NCBI GenBank assembly: GCA_016209665.1
Contig: JACQVT010000045.1
Location: 1-9,075 of the forward strand
Direction of reading: 5' to 3'
Source: Planctomycetota bacterium
Lineage (GTDB): Bacteria; Planctomycetota; Phycisphaerae; UBA1845; PWPN01
Length of the DNA: 9,075 bases
This document shows positions 5,031-9,075 of this stretch, in pieces; position 1 is the stretch's first letter; each line of letters begins with the position of its first letter. The notes below the pieces were generated by a model. That model had not been told where the DNA came from. It searched no databases and saw nothing but the letters and a program-made list of their open reading frames with translations. A program made the position numbers and the translations under genes.

Positions 5031-7034
5031 TCACTCCGCGAACAACGCTTTGATTTCGTCGATCTCCTTCAGCGCCGCCGCCGCGCCGTCCACGTTACCC
5101 TGCCCGTACGCCACGTCCAGCCGCTCCAGCAACCGGATCATGGCCCAGGCGGTCTGCGTGTTCGCGCTCGTTCGGCGTTGCTCGGCGTTCATGCCTCGCA
5201 GGTCGTTCATCTTCGCCTGCCGCAGCACCGCCTGGGCCCTGGCCGTGAAACGCTGCCGCAGGTCCTGGTAGTGCAGCTCCAAGGCCACATCCTGCGCATA
5301 GCGCCGATCGCCCGCCGAACCCGCCTGCATCGCGGCGGCCAGGCCTTCCGGCACGGCGAACGGCCGCACCGCCTCCATTGCCCCGGCCAGCTTCTCGTTG
5401 GCCGCCACCGCCGCCGGCATCACCACTTCATCATTGAACTTGCGGACGGCCTCGTAATCAAAGCGCATTCGCCGGCCAACGTCATTCCGCACCGACGACA
5501 CCCGCACCGGCACCGGCAAATCGCCGAGGTACACCTCCCACCGGTCGAAGAACCCGTTGCCGTCCGTATCGTACATCCGCACCTCGCCGATCTCGCCCAG
5601 ACCGGCGAAATGCCCGATCTGAATCCACCCCTCTTCGGCCCCGTACAGATGCAGCCGGCCATCCACCGGACTGTGGTACACCTCGCGGACGCGGCTCGGT
5701 TTGCGGCTCCACTCGCGGCGGACGTTCCACTTCTGGTTCGGCCCGCCCGTGTTCTCCATGAACCGCCGCTCCCAGATCCAAAACACACCCTCCCACCGGT
5801 AATCATCCTGCGGGTTGTGCCGCGGATCGCCGATCGAAATCGTGTCGTCGTGGTTCTCGTGCCACGTGAACCCCGTCTCGCGGGCCGGGTAACGGTCGGC
5901 GATCTGCCGCACCTTGTCGAACGGGATGACGCACGTCACCTGCGGCGGCCGGCGACGCGGGTTGTAATGCCGCATCCCCGGCACGTCATACGGCTCCATC
6001 CCCACCAGGTTGAACCCACAGTCGTAATGCAGCGGCGTCTGCTGCCCGCTGACGTTGTCGATGTCGAAGCTGTAGCGGATGTTCGAGATCCCCATCCGCT
6101 CCATGTCGCTGTCCCACGCTCCCCGGTAGCGGTTCGCGTCGTTGGCGTAGTCCGGGTCGCGGCTCGGGTCCAACGTCATCGGCGACGCGCTCACCCGCAC
6201 CACGACCTCGCTCTGCCCGTCGCCGTCGGTGTCGTAGAACGCGAACGGACACTCGGAGATCGCCACCCACTCGCCCCGCCGCGGGTCGAACTTGTTCATG
6301 TAGATCATGCTGTCGCCGTAGGGGTCGCTGCGGAAGAAATCGTGCGAATACTCGTACGCTTCCAGGTCCCACATCTCGCCGTCGTCGTCCAGGTCCATCC
6401 CGCACCAGACCTGCCGCAGCTCGCCCCCGACGAAGTACCGGATGTCCATCTCGTCCGGGTCGTTGTCGCCGTCGTTGTCGATGTAGTCGATCATGCGGTC
6501 CACCACGCCGTCGCTGTCGTAGTCGACCACGTAGCAGTCCGAGTCCCGATCGCCGCCCCGAACCGCGCTGCCGTCGCCGTCGTCGTCGATGATCCAGACG
6601 ATCGCCTCGAATCTCCGGCTGCCCCGCTGCAGCGCCTCCCGCCGCACCAGCATCGCCGGTGTGGGACCGGCATCCTGCCGGTCGTGTGTGGGACCGGCAT
6701 CTTGCCGGTCCGAAGCCGGGGCTGGAACCTTCTGGTCGACGGCCGCATCGACCGTGAACTCCTCGCCCACCCGCAGCGCCGCCGCCCGCGGCCACCAGGG
6801 CTTGGCCTTCAGGTCCAGCCTGCCGTCTCGGGTCAGCGCGGTCTCCCGCATCCACCACGGCCCGCCGGCCTCCTCGCCTGCCGACCGACCCACCCCCGCG
6901 CCCGGCCCGCCGCACCCCACCAGCGCGCAGATCAGCGCCGCGACCGCATAACGAGCCGCGCACGTCGCGATGACCCAGCGATCCGCGGGCTTCACCCCGG
7001 ACGGCGACCCGAACACCATGTCGCTACGACTCAT
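5031..7034 (-). CDS. Asp-rich lipoprotein with EF-hand-like calcium loops
   Basis: This is a 667-residue protein of no recognised family. After a charged N-terminus a hydrophobic stretch (about 28-40) ends in LVGC, a lipobox with Cys41, so it is probably an exported, membrane-anchored lipoprotein. At least six loops resemble calcium-binding D-x-D-x-D-G segments: DDDGDG (150-155), DYDSDGVVD (171-179), DNDGDNDPD (186-194), DLDDDGE (214-220), DTDGDGQSE (268-276) and DTDGNGFFD (489-497). The middle is rich in Trp and Tyr; the last 140 residues are helical and Ala-rich. Residues 109-126 are two copies of DRQDAGPT(H/P), encoded by an inserted hairpin repeat. Start: the ATG at 7034 has GGAG nine bases upstream and overlaps the end of the GntR gene by 11 bases, suggesting co-transcription; a TTG at 7049 and an ATG at 7019 are alternatives. 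A structural or polysaccharide-related surface role is only inferred. Confidence 0.75.
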   Translation of the reverse strand: MSRSDMVFGSPSGVKPADRWVIATCAARYAVAALICALVGCGGPGAGVGRSAGEEAGGPWWMRETALTRDGRLDLKAKPWWPRAAALRVGEEFTVDAAVDQKVPAPASDRQDAGPTHDRQDAGPTPAMLVRREALQRGSRRFEAIVWIIDDDGDGSAVRGGDRDSDCYVVDYDSDGVVDRMIDYIDNDGDNDPDEMDIRYFVGGELRQVWCGMDLDDDGEMWDLEAYEYSHDFFRSDPYGDSMIYMNKFDPRRGEWVAISECPFAFYDTDGDGQSEVVVRVSASPMTLDPSRDPDYANDANRYRGAWDSDMERMGISNIRYSFDIDNVSGQQTPLHYDCGFNLVGMEPYDVPGMRHYNPRRRPPQVTCVIPFDKVRQIADRYPARETGFTWHENHDDTISIGDPRHNPQDDYRWEGVFWIWERRFMENTGGPNQKWNVRREWSRKPSRVREVYHSPVDGRLHLYGAEEGWIQIGHFAGLGEIGEVRMYDTDGNGFFDRWEVYLGDLPVPVRVSSVRNDVGRRMRFDYEAVRKFNDEVVMPAAVAANEKLAGAMEAVRPFAVPEGLAAAMQAGSAGDRRYAQDVALELHYQDLRQRFTARAQAVLRQAKMNDLRGMNAEQRRTSANTQTAWAMIRLLERLDVAYGQGNVDGAAAALKEIDEIKALFAE
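6659..6710. repeat. Two tandem hairpin repeats inside a coding sequence
   Basis: Two 25-base units at 6659-6683 and 6686-6710 begin GTGTGG and contain the palindromes GACCGGCA-TCC-TGCCGGTC (6665-6683) and GACCGGCA-TCT-TGCCGGTC (6692-6710), each with 8-bp arms and a 3-base loop. The period is 27 bases, nine codons, so the lipoprotein frame is preserved and gains DRQDAGPTH-DRQDAGPTP. The sole palindrome difference is in the loop. The wording is familiar from dispersed repeats in Planctomycetes genomes (recalled, not searched). Confidence 0.85.
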
Positions 7035-7743
7035 CAGGTTGGTCTCCAACGCGCCCCGTCGTCCTGCGCACCTCGCTCAGCGATACCCGCAGATGCCTTC
7101 GCAGCAACCGACGCGCCCCGCGCCGGTCGCCCCGCCGAATCAATTCGAGCAACTCCGAGTGCTGGTCCCGTCCCCGCCGGCTCCGCGCCATGGCCTCGGG
7201 CGTGCGGCCCAACATGAAGCTGCGCCCCTGCTCGACCAGCGTCCTGAACAGCTCGCTCAGCCGCCGGTTGCCTGCCATGTCCACGATGGCCTGATGAAAC
7301 CGCTGGTCCGCCCGCAGGTAGGCCATCGCATCGCTCGCCGCCAGCGCCGTCTCGATCTCCGCCACGATCCCCCCCAGGACGTCCAACCGCCTATCCGACC
7401 CGGGTTCTGTGAACCCGGTGAGCCCGGTACCGCCGCGCCCCCGCATCAGTTTCCCCAGCGCCGCCAGCTCGATAATCTCGCGGAACTCATACAGCTCCGC
7501 CAGTTCCGCCTCGTCCAGCGGCCGCACGAACGCCCCGCGGAACGGGATCGTCTCCACCCACCGCTCGTTCTCCAGCCGCCGCAGCGCCTCCCGGATCGGC
7601 GAGCTGCTCACCCCCAGCCGCCGCGACAGCACCTCGATCTTCAACTGGCTCCCCGGTGCCAGCTCCCCGCCAATGATGAACTGCTTGATGGCCCGATAAG
7701 CCTGATCCACAAAATTCGCGCGATGGATGGGTTCAATAGTCAC
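7024..7743 (-). CDS. GntR-family regulator with FCD ligand-binding domain
   Basis: The product is a 239-residue repressor-type regulator of the FadR subfamily. The N-terminal winged helix shows QAYRAIKQFIIGGELAPGSQL, then LSRRLGVSSSPIREALRRLE (recognition region) and RGAFVRPL (wing). The C-terminal FCD domain shows the helical pattern with YEFREIIELAAL, DQRFHQAIVDMAGN (Asp and His of the metal or effector site) and a late conserved His in DQHSELLELI. FCD regulators sense small carboxylates, sugar acids or amino acids and usually control the adjacent operon, here the lipoprotein and oxidoreductase genes that follow. Start: the open frame reaches an ATG at 7860, but that would put some 39 unrelated residues before the domain and overlap the toxin-antitoxin promoter; the GTG at 7743 (MTIEPIHRANF) matches the usual family start. 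A palindromic 19-base hairpin inserted at 7400-7418 adds a GFTEPG loop between FCD helices. Effector unknown. Confidence 0.9.
   Translation of the reverse strand: MTIEPIHRANFVDQAYRAIKQFIIGGELAPGSQLKIEVLSRRLGVSSSPIREALRRLENERWVETIPFRGAFVRPLDEAELAELYEFREIIELAALGKLMRGRGGTGLTGFTEPGSDRRLDVLGGIVAEIETALAASDAMAYLRADQRFHQAIVDMAGNRRLSELFRTLVEQGRSFMLGRTPEAMARSRRGRDQHSELLELIRRGDRRGARRLLRRHLRVSLSEVRRTTGRVGDQPDES
7400..7418. repeat. Hairpin repeat inside the GntR gene
   Basis: CCGGGTTC-TGT-GAACCCGG: perfect 8-bp arms and a 3-base loop, the same geometry as the hairpins in the lipoprotein gene but another sequence. It encodes TGFTEPG in the linker between the first FCD helix and the next one, where most FCD proteins have only a short turn. 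This suggests an in-frame repeat insertion tolerated in a surface loop. Confidence 0.75.
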
Positions 7744-7777
7744 CAGCCAGGCCCTGGACAAAGACGTTACACGAGCA

Positions 7778-7820
7778 CAAATCGTGGATAATACATAATC
7801 GATGATTTGGAGCGAGTCAA
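7778..7820 (-). promoter_or_regulatory. Possible GntR promoter and operator
   Basis: On the minus strand TTGACT (7820-7815), 17 bases, then TATGTA (7797-7792) is a modest promoter; it would give a leader of about 40 bases to the GTG at 7743. A loose inverted repeat CAAATC (7778-7783) / GATTTG (7804-7809) surrounds the AT-rich -10 area and could be an autoregulatory site. Both are weak matches. Confidence 0.3.
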
Positions 7821-7839
7821 AGCTGTGTACGCCGATCTG

Positions 7840-7881
7840 ATTGACAGCGAACAGCCTCATACGTATACTTATTGACAGCGA
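7840..7881 (+). promoter_or_regulatory. Direct repeats ATTGACAGCGA, candidate antitoxin operator
   Basis: ATTGACAGCGA occurs at 7840-7850 and again at 7871-7881, start-to-start 31 bases, close to three helical turns. The first covers the -35 box and the second the expected transcription start, placing both on the same DNA face. Autorepression by a ribbon-helix-helix antitoxin would fit; binding is inferred. Confidence 0.55.
7841..7869 (+). promoter_or_regulatory. Sigma70-type promoter of the toxin-antitoxin operon
   Basis: TTGACA (7841-7846), a 17-base spacer and TATACT (7864-7869) are nearly consensus. Transcription should begin near 7876, about 24 bases before the antitoxin ATG. The -35 box lies inside the first of two 11-bp direct repeats. 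Confidence 0.75.
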
Positions 7882-7899
7882 GTACGTACAGAGGCGTTT

Positions 7900-8151
7900 A
7901 TGCCCAAGCTAACACTCAGCGTCGACGCGGAGGTCATTCGCGAAGCCAAGGCGATTGCCGCTCAGCAGGGGACCAGTGTCTCGGCCATGTTCGAGCGGGT
8001 CATCCGAGTAATGAGCCAACAAGCGGCCGATGGGACGAGAATCGTCGACGCCCCCATCACCCGCGAACTCACCCGCGTCATCGCCATCCCGGCGGCTAAG
8101 GACTACCCGGAACTGGATGAGGACGCGCTGCTCGACCGGATGGACCAATGA
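7900..8151 (+). CDS. Ribbon-helix-helix antitoxin (DUF6364-like)
   Basis: This 83-residue protein carries the ribbon-helix-helix pattern at its N-terminus: a beta strand KLTLSVD (3-9), helix AEVIREAKAIAAQQG, and the turn TSVSAMFERVIRVM (25-38). It resembles the DUF6364 group of antitoxins. The acidic, flexible C-terminal part (about 49-83, ending ELDEDALLDRMDQ) would wrap the PIN toxin and block its active site. AGAGG lies five bases before the ATG. Its TGA overlaps the toxin's ATG (ATGA), the usual arrangement of antitoxin first and toxin second with translational coupling. As in other such pairs, the complex probably represses its own promoter. The family name is from pattern memory; the DNA-binding fold and the partner are well supported. 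Confidence 0.85.
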   Translation: MPKLTLSVDAEVIREAKAIAAQQGTSVSAMFERVIRVMSQQAADGTRIVDAPITRELTRVIAIPAAKDYPELDEDALLDRMDQ

Positions 8152-8579
8152 AGGACGTGCTCGTCGACACAAACGTCCTCCTGGACGTGCTGGCCGGCCG
8201 CGAGCCGTTCTATCCCCATTCCGCTGCCATTTGGGTGCTGGCGGAGCGAGGACGCATCAAGGCCCACGTTTCCGTTGTCAGCTTCACCAACCTCTTCTAC
8301 ATCATCAGGAAGCTGCGCGGCCGTGATGTCGCCCAGCAAGCCCTTCGGAAGATGCGCGACGTTTTCAACCCGATCGCGCTCGACGCGCAACTGCTGAACC
8401 AGGCGATGGACTCCGGATTCGCCGACTTCGAGGACGCCATCCAGTACTTCAGTGCCATTCGCGCGGACGCCACCCGCATCATCAGCCGCAACCCCGACCA
8501 CTTTCCGGCGTCGTCCACCGTGGTCGTGCTCTCTCCGTTGGAGTTCCTGGCCGCCTGGGTCGATGGTGTGCCTGAATGA
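8148..8579 (+). CDS. PIN-domain toxin (VapC-like ribonuclease)
   Basis: The product is a 143-residue PIN-domain protein, the size of VapC toxins. The acidic metal-binding set is visible: Asp7 in VDTNVLLD (6-13), the polar segment SFTNLFY (45-51), Asp93 and Asp96 in ADFEDAIQYFSA (92-103), and Asp117 in IISRNPDHF (111-119). PIN toxins cleave RNA, commonly tRNA or rRNA sites, with Mg or Mn, and stop translation when the antitoxin is degraded. All expected catalytic acids seem present, so it is likely active. The start codon overlaps the antitoxin stop by ATGA. The pair lies between the GntR regulator (divergent) and an uncharacterised gene (convergent), typical of a mobile stability module in an accessory region. 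The specific RNA target cannot be read from sequence. Confidence 0.92.
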   Translation: MKDVLVDTNVLLDVLAGREPFYPHSAAIWVLAERGRIKAHVSVVSFTNLFYIIRKLRGRDVAQQALRKMRDVFNPIALDAQLLNQAMDSGFADFEDAIQYFSAIRADATRIISRNPDHFPASSTVVVLSPLEFLAAWVDGVPE

Positions 8580-8693
8580 CGGAACCCTGCGGCTGCGCGA
8601 TGACCCTGCCGTCCGATCGCAGCTTGCGATTGAGCCGCCCGTTGCGGTAAGGATGCATGGCAGGAGAGGAAGCCTGCTCATGACGCTATGTTT

Positions 8694-9075
8694 TCACGCG
8701 AGACAGAGATCGGCCTCGACATTCGCTTCCTGAGCTACAGCGATGAGCTTTTTGTAGGTGAGCGTCGCCAATTCCGATAGCTCAGAGGGTTGCGCCCAGA
8801 GTCGGGCCAGAAAAATGTGCTCGAGCCGCACGCGACCGCCCTCAATCACGATTTTGAAGCCGGGCATCCGACCGAGCAGGTCCTCGCGGAAGGTTGAAAC
8901 CCCCTTGATAAGGGAGCCGATGACATCACCTGTCTCCTGGCTGTAGTAGACAGTCACCAGGTCGTCCACACGCTCGGCAAGGAAAGGATCAGGTTTGGCC
9001 AGGAACTCGATACAGTCACCGTCCCGGTCATACACGGCCGTCGGGCGGAACCGCTCGGCGGGCCGCGCCAGCAGC
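8694..9075 (-). CDS. Uncharacterised protein, 3' part only
   Basis: The minus-strand frame is open from the right edge to a TGA at 8694, giving at least 127 residues; the start lies outside the window or very near its edge. A GTG at 9035 could serve as a start, but the upstream codons (LLARPAERFRPTAVYDRDGD) read as continuing protein. The segment DRDGDCIEFLAKPDP ... ERVDDLVTVYYSQETGDVIGSLIKG resembles short beta-rich proteins of the DUF2283 kind that sit beside toxin-antitoxin genes, but this is a resemblance, not a firm match. The remainder is a helix-rich tail ending EANVEADLCLA. No catalytic motif or membrane segment is visible. It converges on the PIN toxin, with 114 bases between stop codons and only a weak hairpin near 8614-8632. 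Confidence 0.6.
   Translation of the reverse strand, partial: LLARPAERFRPTAVYDRDGDCIEFLAKPDPFLAERVDDLVTVYYSQETGDVIGSLIKGVSTFREDLLGRMPGFKIVIEGGRVRLEHIFLARLWAQPSELSELATLTYKKLIAVAQEANVEADLCLA

Noticed and set aside
6659..6710. Short CRISPR-like array.
   Set aside because: Two adjacent units separated by only two bases, with no spacers and no cas genes; they lie inside a coding frame.
4437..7217. A 926-codon open frame on the plus strand, antisense to the oxidoreductase and lipoprotein genes.
   Set aside because: Very rich in Arg, His, Pro and Val with no domain; it is the expected mirror of high-GC codon use in two well-supported minus-strand genes.
7744..7860. N-terminal extension of the GntR regulator to the ATG at 7860.
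   Set aside because: The extra residues lack similarity to the family and overlap the divergent toxin-antitoxin promoter; the GTG at 7743 fits the family start.
8614..8632. Hairpin CGATCGCA-GCT-TGCGATTG as a terminator for the toxin operon.
   Set aside because: Imperfect arms (one G.T pair) and no following T run; too weak to call a terminator.
8103..8681. Minus-strand open frame opposite the PIN toxin.
   Set aside because: The plus strand holds a complete, motif-bearing PIN domain with an antitoxin in front; the minus frame shows no recognisable domain.

Overview
The window looks like chromosomal DNA from a high-GC, environmental bacterium of the Planctomycetes (PVC) type. This is inferred from three things: dispersed hairpin repeats of the kind common in those genomes (GACCGGCA-TCY-TGCCGGTC, CCGGGTTC-TGT-GAACCCGG and an 'NRRDAEDTE'-type intergenic repeat), an Asp-rich calcium-loop lipoprotein, and a Gfo/Idh/MocA oxidoreductase with an aminotransferase. 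No rRNA, tRNA, CRISPR array or insertion sequence is visible.

Layout from left to right. At 1-497 a small two-helix membrane protein with a zinc ribbon is bounded on both sides by copies, in opposite orientation, of one dispersed repeat. At 495-1793 lies a PLP enzyme of the glutamate-1-semialdehyde aminomutase type, minus strand. At 1845-3923 is a compact restriction-modification cassette: a probable PD-(D/E)xK endonuclease and a small XRE regulator, translationally coupled on the minus strand, and a divergent D12-class adenine methyltransferase on the plus strand. A 19-bp palindrome sits between the -35 and -10 boxes of the methyltransferase promoter, which points to regulator-controlled timing of modification. 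From 3945 to 7743, minus strand, come a Gfo/Idh/MocA oxidoreductase, an Asp-rich lipoprotein and a GntR/FCD regulator; the regulator heads the row. From 7841 to 8579 a well-formed promoter drives a ribbon-helix-helix antitoxin and a PIN-domain toxin. From 8694 to the right edge is the 3' part of an uncharacterised short gene.

How the parts relate. GntR regulator, lipoprotein, oxidoreductase and aminotransferase read like one minus-strand catabolic or cell-surface metabolism cluster, into which the restriction-modification cassette has been inserted between oxidoreductase and aminotransferase. Two flanking 60-base lines were counted at 72-75% GC against 54% over 3301-3420 in the methyltransferase. 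The cluster's substrate cannot be read from the sequence.

The best candidates for something new are the restriction-modification cassette, whose nuclease I cannot assign to a named family, its embedded operator, and the recurring 18-19-nt hairpins, two sites of which lie inside coding sequences as in-frame insertions.
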